Assembly (NCBI RefSeq): GCF_947242115.1
Contig: NC_074720.1
Span: forward strand, 10,294,645-10,358,644
DNA length: 64,000 nucleotides
Source of the DNA: Biomphalaria glabrata
Lineage: Eukaryota > Mollusca > Gastropoda > Planorbidae
Direction of reading: 5' to 3'
Below are positions 20,953-32,489 of the stretch, piece by piece. The notes below the pieces were generated by a model. It saw nothing but the letters and a program-made list of their open reading frames with translations. It searched no databases and had not been told where the DNA came from. Position 1 is the first letter of the stretch. Each line of letters starts with the position of its first letter. A program made the position numbers and the translations under genes.

Positions 20953-23900
20953 ATGAATTGGTTTCTGAAACTCGTCTCTTTTCTGGCTCTTGTTTTAATC
21001 TGTTATGGTAAGAACCTGGCAATGTTATTATTATGGTGAGAATCTTGCAATGTTATGTGTTAGAAGTCACTTCTAACGCTTTTCTTTAGTGAATGGATTA
21101 AATAACCAAGGATTAAAAATGATTTTTACCAAGTATTTGACTTTTAACAATTTTTTTACTGTTTAGATGTATTGTAAAAAGTGTAAATGTAACTGGCAAA
21201 GTATGTAACCCTGGCATTCTATATTTTAGCTGGCATTTTTTTGGCAAAGTAGAAAGTTGCTTTACATTTTCCTACTTTTATCTAATTTTTCTATAGTTAA
21301 TTAAGTTTAGTTTCAGGGCAAATGATGTTAAGGTTACTTAATATTTCTTTTGCCAACAGTTAACAAGCGGGGTGTCATGTGTCCAGATCAATGACCAACC
21401 GCCTTTACTTTCCCCAAAGTCAGGTACCTATTAGAGTTGAGTGGACCTAGGGGCGCCTTTAAAAAACCCGAAATTCAAAATCCGAGTCTTCACCGAGATT
21501 CGAAAGCCAAGCGCTAACCACTCAACCACCGGGCCCCCCTAAATTTTCTATGCTATGACCGAATTACTTTGGGCAAAGTATAAAATGTTCAATCTAGAAT
21601 ATTCTAGAAAGATATTGATACCTACACTAATCGCAAAGGAAAATTACTGACAAAACGAAGTAAAGAATGGAGTAAGTCGCGAATAGAGATGTCTCTACAT
21701 TCAAGTAAAGAATGGACTAAGTCGTGAATAGAGATGTCTCTACATTCTAGTAAAGAATGGACTAAGTCGTGAATAGAGATATCTCTACATTCAAGTAAAG
21801 AATAGACTAAGTCGTGAATAGAGATGTCTCTACATTCAAGTAAAGGATGCACTAAGTCGCGAATAGAGATGTCTCTACATTCAAGTAAAGAATGGAGTAA
21901 GTCGCGAATAGAGATGTCTCTACATTCAAGTAAAGAATGGAGTAAGTCGCGAATAGAGATGTCTCTACATTCAAGTAAAGAATGGAGTAAGTCGCGAATA
22001 GAGATGTCTCTACATTCAAGTAAAGAATGGACTAAGTCGTGAATAGAGATGTCTCTACATTCAAGTAAAGAATGGACTAAGTCGCGAATAGAGATGTCTC
22101 TACATTCAAGTAAAGAATGGACTAAGTCGTGAATAGAGATGTCTCTACATTCAAGTAAAGGATGCACTAAGTCGCGAATAGAGATGTCTCTACATTCAAG
22201 TAAAGAATGGACTAAGTCGCGAATAGAGATGTCTCTACATTCAAGTAAAGAATGGACTAAGTCGTGAATAGAGATGTCTCTACATTCAAGTAAAGGATGC
22301 ACTAAGTCGCGAATAGAGATGTCTCTACATTCAAACTATACCGCGGAAAGAACAAAGCTTAAAAGTAGGTACTTCTTTTATTTACGGGTACTAACTGTGT
22401 GTAGTTCAGGTGCATTATTATACGCTAGGAGGGCATGCTTTGTTTTAAGACTTTGCTTTACCAGCCTTTCATTTGAAGGAGGAAAAGAAAATTGGGGCGG
22501 CTGAAAAGATCGAGGTTGGGAATGAGGGCTTTTTATTGAAGGATGCCAAAAGATAATGTTGTATTATTATAATCCAGGTGCTCTGTGAAGACAGCTGGAG
22601 GTCACTCACAAAAGTCGCGGCATACACATTTCAGACCAAAACAAAATCCGCTGCCGAGGGCAGACGCAGAAGGCGAAAAGAAAATCTTAATCGACCACGG
22701 GTGGACAATGGTTACGCTAGCACTAGATGTGGCTAAATATGTAGGTCACAGATGGGGCTGCGTAGCCTCGGGAAATATTGCATTCCTCATTAATCTTCGG
22801 ACTATAAGACAAACCTTATTATTATTATAATGGCTGTTCCATTAAATGTACAACGGCCAAGGAATGTCTTGTAAGGGAAGGGGCGTTTCATAAAACAAAA
22901 GTGTGTGTGGTGTAGATAAGAAGGGTAAAACTGGGGAGCCTAATAAGTGTTAGTGCATAATCCAATATACGGGTTTGCGTGCTGCTTTATGGCTAGAGGG
23001 TAAAGAAAAAGTAACGGGGACAGAATTAGAGAGCTAGAAAAGTGTAAGCTTTATCAGCTTCAGGTACCGTTTTAATGCGGGCCGTTTTATGGATAGGTTT
23101 AAAACGTTCAAGGCGATATACACATATACCAACTATTTCAGCACGGGTATCAGGTTCAGCTATGCACTTTTAAAATTCAAGGACAGCCGTTTCATTAGAA
23201 CATACAATGGCCGAAAGTGTGTTTGTTTGTAAAATGATTGTTCTGTAAAATGTTTTACATGTTTCGGATGTTCCTTCAAAGTTGAAGACAGTTTACTTCC
23301 TAGTCCAAACCTCCCGCAGGACGACGGGGGATGGGAGCGGGCAGGGATTGAACCCGGTACCATCGATAAATCCAAACGAAAGTCCAGCGCGCAAACCGCA
23401 CGACCAGGCAGCCATCCTGTTGTTGGAGGAGGGGCGTTTTATTTGAAAATAGTGTGTGTATATTATGTAGACACTCTAGTGCTGGGAGATGGATGGCTAC
23501 AATTGATGGGACTAAGAAGTGCCTACTCATTAACAGCGGTTGCAGGCCCTTCGTTTCTAGGATGGATGAGACAAAAAAAAAGGACCTTAAATTTGGGGAA
23601 CAGAAAATTGAAAGCTTTGCTGTGGGTGGGGAAAAGTTGTATAGCGGGTGTCGTTGTATTGATGGTTTTAAGAGTGTTGGGGACACAATAAATATAAATA
23701 TACCAACCGAAGCATAGCGCAAGTGTCAGCTAGAACACAATACAACAATTGTTCGAATCATTATTTAAATGCTTATTGCATCTTGTCCATTAAGTGGGAA
23801 ACAAAATTTACCCCATGACTCAAAAACATATTTTAAAACAACCAACTAGAGTTAATAAAGGACAGTTGATACGTCCACCAACTGCTACGCCTTGATATAG

Positions 23901-26900
23901 CATTATGGTTATAGTTAAATAGTATTTTTATTTAGTTGCCAACTGTGGCATAAATATTAGCGTCCTTAACATTGAATTAATTGTAATGTTGTTGTTTTTT
24001 TTTGTCTATTCGTTATCATAGAATGCCACATTTCCTACTTCGCTAGTAACATTTAGGGTCTACATAACAAATGTTGGTGGACAAACTGACAGTTTAAAAT
24101 AAGGAGATCAGTTTAAATAAAACAACTCCCTTCTAGACGTCAAGGGAGTTATTTTTAACCAGCAAATTGTCCTAGAAAATTCAGAGATCTCGTTGTCTAA
24201 TCCATTGTCAGTTATTGTTTTTGTAAAATCTGCTAATGAGTTATACATAGAACAAATGTGAATTTCTGACTACTTCTAGGACAAGACACACACAAAAAGA
24301 ACGAGACATCGTGTACTGGACGACCAGATGACTGGCTGGCCGAGATAGGCTGCTGGGGCTATAATTACTGTAAAAACGGAACGACCATCCCCTTCGTGTG
24401 TCCACCCAGCACAGTCTATGACAGGGACGCCAAAAAATGTGTCCCGTAAGTAGCTGACTTTTTTTTTTAACCATTCAGTGCCGCAAAGTGACCTTAGTTT
24501 CAGCACTTTAAGATTTGAATTTCGGGAATTTCAGGGCGCCTCTAAGTCCAGCCAACTCTAATCGGTATCTAACTTATGTTGGGGAAAGTAAAGGCGGTTG
24601 GCCGTTGTGCTGGCCACATGACATCCTTTTCTCGTTAATCATTGGCCTAAGAAACATATAATCTTAACACCATCTACCCTAGAGATGAAAGGTCTGAAAG
24701 GGGAGCTTTATTTTTTTACCTCAAGAAGAAGTTGATGTCTAGTTAAACCAAGGCATCCAACAGAGGCGCAGTAAAGGGGGCAAGGAGGAGCGCGATGCCC
24801 TGGGCGCCACCCTCAGTAGGGAGGCGCTAAATGCGGAGAGGCGCCAAAAAATATTGTAAATATTTTAGTCAGATAATACATTCTAATGTAATTTGTATTA
24901 TATTATTATTAAATAATTTTTCTATATAAGCCTATATTTGTATGTGATGTTCAATGAAAATGGGTGGGTGGGGGGGGACGCCAATAAATTTTCTTGTCAC
25001 GGGCGCACGTTTTGCTCACTACGCCTCTGGAGTCCAAGGCTTTTGGTGTTTTCCGTTTCCTAGACGTTTGTTTCATTCTAACTATAATCAACAACAGGGT
25101 TGAATTGACAACACTTTGTGCAACCCACCCCCTCCCAAGCGCACACAGATTATAAATAATTAAATGTATGCACGCTAAAACAAAAGAAGGCAATTGAGAT
25201 TAAATGTATACGCACTCTCGTGTGTAATTACTTGCATCAATTACGTTTATTTTGATGAAGGTCTTCAAAACAGGGCGTCCACTTATTTAAATCCGACCTT
25301 GATTAAATAGGCTAAATAATGGGAATAATAATAATAATTTTTAAAAACTCTTTCCACCCGACTCTTAAATGTCAAAAGATTAAAATGAAATCGGGTTGGG
25401 GTGTGTTGTAAAGCAAGTCAGAAAGTCGCAAAATCTTCAACTACAATGAATTTCACATTTCATGGTGAACCTCACGTTCATGGTATCATCCAGTTCAATA
25501 TCCTTCCACTCCTTGGTTCCTTTCTCCCAATCATTTCATGCTCCAAGAAGAGCATAGACCTGGGGTGTCTGCTTCGGTTTGGTGACGTTTATCATTTCTG
25601 TATGCGTCATTGTCACTACTTGTCAGCAGCCATCGAAAAAATAAATTTCCTTTTTGGGATAATAAAAGTCCAATTCTTCTCATGACATTCTTAGTACATC
25701 TTACTGCAATTTGTTTATCTTCCGTGCAATACGCGAGGGACAAAATTAATTGGCCTGCAATTAGAGGAAAGAGGAAAATGCCTTCAGCTGCTGTCTGACC
25801 TCACAGTTGTATATGAGTAGTAAAGTATAGCTGCCCTTTCAGACCTAACGATCTATAGGGCAAATGATGTAAGGGAATCTGTTTCTGTGGCTTTTGTTAA
25901 TGAGGGTGTCATACGGCCAGCACAACGACCTGAGATGAACTCCAATTGGTGGCAAGGCTGGAAGGCTCCCGTAGGGCCTTGGCAGCACAACGACCAGACT
26001 CCTTTACTTTCCCCAACTAATGTCAGGTACCTATTAGAGCGCGGGGGGACTCAGAAAGGTCCCGAAATTTAAAAAAAAGTCTTCAACAAGACTACCAGAG
26101 CCATTACTATGCCAGGACCATCGCTCTACAAGAACTATTACTATGCCAGGACCATCGCTCTACAAGAACCATTACTATGCGAGGACCCCGACTAACTCAC
26201 TTTTCCCTAATTTATACTTTTCTCATTCGTATTTTCTAGAATCATAGAAACTTCTCCCTTAATTATTTTATTAACAGTGACCTTCTAGAAGCTGACGTAT
26301 GCTATTTTTTCCCATTAATCTCTTTTTCTGATTGAATGACTAAAATTAACTTGTTTACACTGATCAGCACTGCCTTGACCTGGGCTTCTAGAAACTGGTC
26401 GAAATAGGTCACAGTCTCGACTCGTGACAGTCCCCTTCCACCACGTTTTTGGTATATTTGTTTTTTAACAGAAATCATAATGGGCTTCTTATGAACATCT
26501 TGGCAGCAACTCTCCCGCGTAATAAATAGTTCCAGTTCTCCTCTTAGAAATAATATTGTAAACATTGATTATTCTTTCACTAGTTTTTCTTTGCCTTTAT
26601 TAACATGAGGAGCTTTAGACTCCTTTAGGAAATGAGATAATCCTAATCAACAACTGTTCGTGTCCTCACAGGCCTGGGAGTAGCAGCACAGCCTGCGGTA
26701 CAAGCACAATCTGCTCTGGTCTTCCCGACGGTCGGTATCCAGACATCGGCTGCAAGTCCTACTACGTCTGCGTTGCAGGTGTAAACAACGGACGCATTTA
26801 CTGCCCGGCAAGTAAGTAATCACGCAATAAAGCAATGACGAAGCTATGGTGTGTGTGGGGGGGGGGGGAGAATTTGACTCTCCCCCCCCCTGGGCCCCAA

Positions 26901-27840
26901 CTTTGGGGGGGGGGGCAAATGAATGTTCAAGTGTAACATTATTTCCAGATAATTTTATAATATATAGAACAAAAATAAAACAAAAAAAATAAATTCTGAA
27001 ATGTGACAGGGAAAAATAGAATTGCAGAACTGATAATCTAATAGGCGCCTGGCCAAAAAGAAAGAAGAAGCACATTAAGAGTAACCAAAAAAATCAATAC
27101 AACATAAAGAAACTAGAACAGGTGCGAAATAGAGTTATGAAATTTATAACAAAAGAGTAGTCAAATTTGATATTTCTTGCTCCTCTGCATTGAAGGGCTT
27201 GTCTCAAGTATTGCGCATTGGACGTCCTGAAAGGATTGGACCAACACCGTCATCGGGGGTAGGCCGCCCACGCTGCATGTAACATTTTCTTTATGTTTCA
27301 AGTTTGCCGTTTCTGCAGCACACGAGGTATTACAGTCAGGGCTCGACATTTCACCATCACTAAAATAACTAAACTTAGAGACTATTCAGGACAGAATTCT
27401 AGAAAGTAATAAAACAATAATGCATCAAACACCGAACTAAAGCTTTACAAATATAGAAACATAGCATAATCAAATAGCCAGAGACACACAAAGATAAAAG
27501 TACATTTCTTATTCCATTCGCTGGGACATACTCGCATAAGTGCTCCTTTACTAATGCCATTAGAGCTCGAAATGGAGTGCATGAATCAACCAGGTCAAAC
27601 AAGACTTAGCAGGGTTTAAGCCTATAATAGACATGCACATGCATATTCGTAATTCTTTTTTTTTTTTTAAGAATAATCTGTAATTTATAAGATACGATTC
27701 CATGTAATTTATCCCAACATTCAAAAGGCAATCCCAAACTTGTATTTTCTCTCATTTCAGCTCTGGTCTTCGATTCAAACTTAGACAACTGCAACTGGGC
27801 TAACAACGTCCCACCACCCTGTGGAACAAAGAAAGATTAA
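20953..27840 (+). CDS. Secreted two-domain chitin-binding (CBM14) protein, complete
   Basis: The 146-residue product should be secreted and bind chitin through two peritrophin-A domains. Exons are 20953-21007, 24280-24445, 26672-26811 and 27761-27840, with GT-AG borders and phases that join. Exon 1 is the signal peptide (MNWFLKLVSFLALVLICYG); cleavage is likely just before QDTHKK. Domain 1 has six cysteines (SC, IGC, NYC, FVC, KKC, TAC) with aromatic GCWGYNYC. Domain 2 runs ICSGLPDGRYPDIGC, YYVC, IYC, NC and ends VPPPCGTKKD. Two N-glycosylation sequons (NET, NGT) lie in domain 1. A TATA box is 105 nt upstream, and an ATTAAA lies 115 nt after the stop. The large introns hold SINEs, a 45-bp minisatellite and a hAT MITE. 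The gene at 34336 has identical first three exon lengths (55, 166, 140). Roles such as cuticle, shell, gut lining or egg coat are possible but not shown by the sequence. Confidence 0.88.
21375..21540 (-). mobile_element. SINE-A copy in intron 1
   Basis: The minus strand gives GGCCCGGTGGTTGAGTGGTT, TCGAATCTCGGTGAAGACTC, GGCGCC, CTCTAATAGGTACCTGAC and TTTGGGGAAAGTAAAGGCGG. These match the order of the SINE-A blocks at 6347. Confidence 0.78.
21652..22335. repeat. 45-bp minisatellite, about 15 copies
   Basis: The unit combines AAGTAAAGAATGGACTAAG, TCGTGAATAGAGATGTC and TCTACATTC. Because 45 is divisible by three, both strands stay open (226 codons on the minus strand, a 15-residue repeat with SLLECRDISI). 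It lies in intron 1 of the chitin-binding gene, has no splice context and is not considered coding. Confidence 0.93.
22565..22830 (+). mobile_element. LINE 3' end (zinc-finger tail) with (ATT)n tail
   Basis: Reads DSWRSLTKV..., a basic segment with KSAAEG and RRRRKENLNR, then a tail with ICRSQMGL and a terminal TTATTATTATTATAAT. The same family occurs at 29240-29540. It is severely 5'-truncated. Confidence 0.65.
23240..23420 (-). mobile_element. SINE-B, well-preserved copy
   Basis: On the minus strand it starts GGCTGCCTGGTCGTGCGGTT, with an A-box-like TGGTCGTGCGG. The B box GGGTTCAATCC comes about 50 nt later, then CCCGTCGTCCTGCGGGAGG and GAAGGAACATCCGAAACATG. Copies lie at 38265-38450, 5885, 12950, 56748 and 57495. 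Confidence 0.78.
24515..24715 (+). mobile_element. SINE-A copy, 5'-truncated
   Basis: Contains GGGCGCCTCTAAGTCC, CAACTCTAATCGGTATCTAA, GTTGGGGAAAGTAAAGGCGG and GTGCTGGCCACATGACATCC. It follows exon 2 of the chitin-binding gene by about 70 nt. Confidence 0.75.
24761..25029. mobile_element. hAT-type MITE, 269 bp
   Basis: Ends CAGAGGCGCAGT and ACTACGCCTCTG are inverted repeats with one mismatch. The 8-bp flanks GCATCCAA and GAGTCCAA agree at six positions, as expected for an old hAT target duplication. There is no coding frame. Inside, GGCGCC-rich phrases alternate with AT-rich sequence. Confidence 0.7.
25815..26095 (-). mobile_element. SINE-A copy interrupted by a 52-bp LINE tail
   Basis: The plus strand reads CGATCTATAGGGCAAATGAT, GAGGGTGTCATACGGCCAG, CCTTTACTTTCCCCAACTAA, TGTCAGGTACCTATTAGAG and GTCCCGAAATTT. 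This is SINE-A in reverse. A LINE fragment splits it at 25931-25982. Confidence 0.78.
25931..25982 (-). mobile_element. 52-bp I-type LINE 3' stub with 13-bp TSD
   Basis: TGAGATGAACTCCAATTGG...CTCCCGTAGGGCCTTGG matches the 3' end of the big LINE at 43952 (TGAGATGAACTCCTATTG ... CTCCCGTAGTGCTCTGG). It is flanked by perfect 13-bp duplications CAGCACAACGACC (25918-25930 and 25983-25995), so it is an extreme 5'-truncated insertion. Confidence 0.8.
26100..26192. repeat. Three 34-bp tandem repeats
   Basis: ATTACTATGCCAGGACCATC starts at 26103, 26137 and 26171 (last copy GCGAGG). It adjoins the head end of the SINE-A copy. Confidence 0.8.
27400..27610 (-). mobile_element. LINE tail relic (family RTNLYK)
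   Basis: Plus-strand phrases GAGACACACAAAGATAAAAG, GGGACATACTCGCATAAG and TGCTCCTTTACTAATGCC are diverged reverse copies of the protein tail at 17845-18066. Confidence 0.5.
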
Positions 27841-27954
27841 TTAAAGAAAACAGAAATCCTTCATCTTTTGATTGTTATGTCAAATTATTAGCATTTACAT
27901 CGCGCGGTGAAAATCCAAAACAAATTATATTTTGTTTATACTAAGGTTTTTATT

Positions 27955-27960
27955 ATTAAA
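27955..27960 (+). terminator. Possible polyadenylation signal ATTAAA
   Basis: ATTAAA lies 115 nt after the stop codon of the first plus-strand chitin-binding gene. No better AATAAA is closer. Confidence 0.4.
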
Positions 27961-28704
27961 TTATTTTAATTCTTACACATTTTTATAATTGTTTTCAATA
28001 TTACTCTATACTTACACAACTTTATCAATTCATTATTTTTTTCCACTTAAGAATTTCTTCAATCTAACAACAAAGTGTACACTCCTCCAATGGCTGTAAC
28101 AAGGAGGGTCGGAGTTCAACCCCCCTTCACCGAAACAAAATACGCCATGCGGAATGGAGGGAGTGAAATTGTGACTAGTTTTGTGTTAGTACTTTTTTTT
28201 TTAAATAAAGCAAAACTCCTCCCCCTTCAGCTATACCCTAGTCTGTTGGACCGTTGGGGCACCACACAAGATTTCAGTGGCATTCTATCCATCCAAAACT
28301 ACAGTCAAACAAGTTCTATGACTATTGTCAAAAGAGATTTTGAAGTTAAGATCTCTCCAGTAAAAAATTATAGTGGTGTTTAAGTTTGGTTCTAGCCTGA
28401 TCGTTATGCCTTGTATAAGTAAAACAATAAAATATGTTTAATTACTCTAAATCCTTATCTTGAAAAGACATCTACGGATATTTCCACATGTAGGCATTAT
28501 TCCTTCAAGAGCCTTTGTAAAATATATGATCATGAAACTTTGTGCACTGTCGTCTCAGTCAAGATCTCAAGGCCTGTCACTTGAATATTATAAAGTCTTG
28601 TAGATTCATACATTCGCTTTTTCTCGGAGGGAGGGGGAGGGGGGTAAAAAAATCTTTTTTTTTTATAACTATTATTTATTACTATTAAAGAATAGTACTT
28701 AGAA

Positions 28705-29165
28705 AAACAAGACAAGATTCTGCTACTACGCTCTTGCGCAAGCTCCATTGGCTTCCGTGAAAGCGAGAATCGATTACAATGTCGCCACACTTTGTCATCA
28801 GTGTATATATAACAATGAGATGCCCTTGTACCTTAGCGAACTGATTACTCCATATGTCCCCCAGAGAGCCCTGCGCTCAATGGACTCAACACTATTAGTG
28901 GTGCCACGTTACTCCCTCAAAAGCTACGGTCTGTGGGCTTTTTCAGTGCACGGGCCAAAGGCTTGTAACTCACTCCCCATTGATCTCAGACAGACAACAT
29001 GCTACACCACTTTTAAGAAGAACATTAAGACCTACTTGTTTAAAACTTTTTTAGATTAGTTCCTGGATACCGCTGTCGTGTTTGTGTTTGTGTTTGAAAT
29101 GTTATTACAGCGCCTTGAGCCTACGTTTTGTTTGTTACAGCGCTTTATAAATAAAATTATTATTA
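28705..29165 (+). mobile_element. CR1/L2-like LINE 3' end with (ATT)n tail
   Basis: The frame at 28748-29056 reads ARIDYNVATLCHQCIYN, YLSELITPYVPQRALRS, LLVVPRYSLKSYG and KNIKTYLFKTFLD. Preceding LHWLP-like codons are present. This is the standard C-terminus of CR1/L2-type LINEs. The 3' UTR holds ACAGCGCCTTGAGCC and ends CAGCGCTTTATAAATAAA then ATTATTATT. It is 5'-truncated, and the C-terminal frame is intact. Confidence 0.8.
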
Positions 29166-29239
29166 TTAAAAGTATTATTATTAAAAATAATCGCTCCATT
29201 CGTTGTATAAAGGAGATTAGCCTATTGTCTAATTTATTA

Positions 29240-29540
29240 TTGGCTGACATAGAAGAGAGCACCTGGTTGCATGCGGCCTCACAACGAGACAGCTGGAGGT
29301 CACTCACGAAGGCCGCGAGATACACATTTGAGACCAAAAGAAAATCCGCTGCCGAGAACAAACGCAGACGGAGAAAAGAAAATCTAAATCAGAAAATCTA
29401 AATCGACCACCTGCGGTTATGCTTGCCCTAGATGTGGCAAAATATGTAGGTCACAGCTGGGGCTGCGCAGGCACGAGAAATACCGTATTTCTCGCTAATC
29501 TTCGAATTCGAAGACAAGCCTTATTATTACTATTAATTTA
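29240..29540 (+). mobile_element. LINE 3' end (zinc-finger tail) with (ATT)n tail
   Basis: Reads DSWRSLTKAARYTFETKRKS and NKRRRRKENL, then a frame change into CGKICRSQLGLRRHEKY, followed by TTATTATTACTATTAATTTA. It is the same family as 22565-22830 and close downstream of another LINE end. Confidence 0.65.
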
Positions 29541-29744
29541 TTGCTACACTGTATATGTTTTTTTTATTATTAGACAAAAAAATAAAACTACATGGTGTTG
29601 TAAGTATTGGGTTAATACAATACTTCTATTCAGTGAAATAAGATCAATTATTTTGAATTAATTCTGTAATTGACGTTTACTAGATCAAGACAAGCAATCA
29701 TGCAATGGTGCGGTTGGAAATAATTTGTATCAACTGTTTTTTGT

Positions 29745-29960
29745 TAAGCGCAACTTTCATGTTTATAGCATGCTCAGTGCGTTATGGTTCAATCATTTAT
29801 GTGAACCAGTCGGGGGAGGGGGGCCTATCTAGGAGAAGGTTTTCGTGCTGTCTTTTCAAAGAATTTTTTTTCTCAAATCTAAATTTGAGCTTGGGGTCTC
29901 AAGCTTTCGTGATGGAAGGCCGACGTGCTAGCCACTTAGCCATTCTAGTGCTTATAAAGA
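29745..29960 (-). mobile_element. SINE-C copy
   Basis: Shares CTTTCATGTTTATAGCATGC, CAGTGCG, GTGAACCAGTCGGGGGAGG and TATCTAGGAGAAGG with the copies at 31440 and 39014. A tRNA-like head lies at the plus-strand right end (GACGTGCTAGCCACTTAGCC). Confidence 0.65.
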
Positions 29961-30139
29961 TAGAAGGTTTTACATACTATTGGTACATTAAAATGTTTAG
30001 CAAACGATCTATTTCTCTACACCAGGATTATCTCCCTTAAGCTTACTACATTTTCTATATAAAACTAAATTTGATCAATTACGACTAATTGATGAATAAA
30101 TTGGTTCATAATTTTTTGACTGATTCGTGTGTTGCATTT

Positions 30140-30290
30140 GACAATGGATAATTCAGCAAAATTACAGCTTGATCCGAAAACAGGAAGTGTAAGAAATAAT
30201 GTGTACAAGATTCCACCCAGACAGACAGACTGACGGAGTAAATTAGTATAAGCTTTGTAAAAATAAATACATCAAGGTTAACTTGACCCA
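30140..30290 (-). repeat. Dispersed repeat D fragment
   Basis: CAGACAGACAGACTGACGGAG followed by TAAATTAGTATAAGCTTTGT is the reverse of the repeat D head. Confidence 0.5.
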
Positions 30291-30706
30291 ATAAGAAAAG
30301 TTGAAGCATTTAAAAACAAGAAGGCTTTAGGCCCAGTCTCGTGCTATAAATCGTGCAAAGGAAAGCTGTTAAAGACCAGTTCAAACACTAAAGCAATACT
30401 TCCTTCCACTGTTTTACCAAGACCTGCATACCTGAATACCAAAAAAAAAAACGTTTCACAAGGTTGTAACGTTTGCAAGTCAAAGATCACCTGCGCAGAT
30501 ACAATCTACAAAATAATGTTAAAAGCGGTAATAAGTAGATGTCCCACGAGCTTCAAACTATACATAGACATGTTTACACACATACGCAGGAGGCAGAGAT
30601 TATCTTGCGGATGTTTCCAATTTACTGAATCGTTTTTATAAGACGGTGAAATGCAGTTATGTATTTCCTTCGGTAACCCAACTTTCAACATTTCTGTCAC
30701 TGGTAA

Positions 30707-31276
30707 TCTAATATATAAAGTAGAATGTAAGGAATATGTATGTATGTATGTATGTATGTATCTATGTGTCTGTGTGTGTGTGTGTGTGTGGGTGCATGTA
30801 TGTATATATGTATGTATGTATGCATGTATGTATGTATGTATGTATGTATGTATGCACGCACGTATGTATGTATGTATGTGTATGTATGAAGGTTTGTATG
30901 TCCCAAATAGAAATCAAAACCGTTTGACCAATCGTGATAAAACTTGGCATAAATGTTCCTTAGATCATGGCGCAGCACGTAGTGTATGTTTAATGTCCCA
31001 CCCACAACTGGAAGTCTCCCATAAATAAAATAAAATATATCCAAATTTATCTCTGTTAAAAAACGAAATGTTTTTAACAAATCGGGAAAAACCCGTTTTC
31101 ACAGAATTTTAAATTTGAAAATTGATATCAATATTGCGGCTAAACTGGTAAAGCCATTTTCACACTACTTTTATTTACGTGGCAAAATAAAAAAAAATGT
31201 TTGCCATCTTTGACATAGATCTAAATCCAATTGACTAGATCAGTAATACCTAAACTAAGGCTCGCAGGCCGCGGGT
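30707..31276 (+). mobile_element. Old, shortened Helitron-like copy
   Basis: Begins TCTAATATATAAAGTAGAAT, then a (TATG)n tract and AAAACCGTTTGACCAATCG, and ends in a decayed GCGGGTCATATCTGG. These correspond in order to the canonical copy at 49831-51539. It is about one third of that length. Confidence 0.6.
30729..30895. repeat. (TATG)n microsatellite
   Basis: TATGTATGTATG runs with TGTGTG and TGCATG variants. Frames on both strands are Tyr-Val-Cys-Met or Thr-His-Ile runs and are not genes. Confidence 0.95.
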
Positions 31277-31439
31277 CATATCTGGTTATAGACTATTTTA
31301 CACATTGAAAATGAGTTTTTCAATCTAAGATCCGGTCGCTGTTTCTAGATTACAAAAATATAGGCCTCCAACTTTTGATCTAAATTTTAGTGGCTTATAA
31401 TATATAGGTTAAACTTTCAATTTCTTTTTTGTAAAGTTA

Positions 31440-31560
31440 TATCTTTCATGTTTATAGCATACTCAGTACGCTATGTTCAATCAGTTTTGTGAACCAGTTG
31501 AGTTAGGAGGAGAGGGTATCTGGGAGGTTTCCGTTCTGCCCTTTCAGAGATGCAAAATAA
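31440..31560 (-). mobile_element. SINE-C fragment
   Basis: TTTCATGTTTATAGCATACTC, GTGAACCAGTTG and TATCTGGGAGG match SINE-C at 29745. Confidence 0.6.
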
Positions 31561-31574
31561 CTTTTTTTTTCCTT

Positions 31575-31735
31575 GTGCTATCAAATGATGAAATGGGTTG
31601 CCTGAATCAGCAAGAAAACCAAGGATTTCGTGGAGTGCAACTCTTTAATTACCATGCAGGAATAAATTAACACATGTACTTGGAACGTCTAGAATTTATA
31701 ACGTAAAATAAGATAAGAATAAAAGTAAATAACAA
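31575..31735 (+). mobile_element. LINE tail relic (family RTNLYK)
   Basis: AATGGGTTGCCTGAATCAGC, AAGAAAACCAAGGATTT and a 3' end AACGTAAAATAAGATAAGA match the tail at 11785-11985. Confidence 0.6.
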
Positions 31736-31789
31736 TAGGAGCCTTAAATGGCTCTTGAAAAAAAAAATTAAATGCATCATATAGATCTA

Positions 31790-32285
31790 GTTGTAACTCT
31801 GTGTTAAGGAGTGTGTGTTTGTTTCTGTGGTGACGGCGGGAAGAGGTTAGCGATTGGTTCTGAATTATGAAAGATATGTGGCATTGTTGTGAGCGGTCTT
31901 AGGTAGGGGAAGCGAACGCCAGACTGAAAATATGTGTTATTATAATGAGTTAGATTTTGTTCAAAATATCATTTTATATTATTACTTTTATATTATTACT
32001 TATATTATTACTTAAGTCTAATATATTTATTGCATTTAATTTTAAGTTTAATTTGTCTATATTGTTATAATAGTTAAATTTAGTTTTGTTCACAAAATAA
32101 GTTATTCAAGTTATTTCAAGATTTGTCTGTCTTAGAAACAGTGTAAGTGTGGTTTAAGTGTCGTTCCTGCGAGTGGAAGAAATTCCTGATAGTTCTGAAA
32201 GGTAAACGATCTTGAGACAACCAGAGAGGATAGAGAACGGCACTAACCCCACTGTAGGGATAGAAAAATTATCCTATTATTCAAT
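31790..32285. other. Unassigned repeat-like stretch
   Basis: Starts TGTAACTCTGTG, similar to the start of the candidate LTR at 11401, and contains ATATTATTACTT tandem phrases at about 31975-32020. No far end could be defined, so no element is called. Confidence 0.3.
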
Positions 32286-32296
32286 TAATTATTGGT

Positions 32297-32485
32297 AACT
32301 CCCCTTTGATCTCAGACAGACAACATGCTACACTACATTCAAGAACCTTAAGACCTGTTTAAAACTTTTAAGATTAGTTTGTCATTTTAGTTCCCGTGTT
32401 TATTTGTGTAATGTAGTTACAGCGTCTTGAGCCTACAGTTTGTTTGTTGACAGCGATCTATACATTAAATTATTATTATTATGCG
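32297..32485 (+). mobile_element. CR1/L2-like LINE 3' stub
   Basis: CTTTGATCTCAGACAGACAAC, CTTAAGACCTGTTTAAAAC, AGCGTCTTGAGCCTACAG and ATTATTATTATT match the last 190 bp of the copy at 28705-29165. Confidence 0.75.
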
Positions 32486-32489
32486 AAGC

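Noticed and set aside
21622-22302. 226-codon repetitive protein on the minus strand
   Set aside because: The frame is open only because the 45-bp minisatellite unit is a multiple of three. No signal peptide, splice sites or non-repeat domain, and it lies within an intron of a plus-strand gene.
30697-31080. Frames of about 125 codons on both strands
   Set aside because: They are translations of a (TATG)n microsatellite within a Helitron-like copy.
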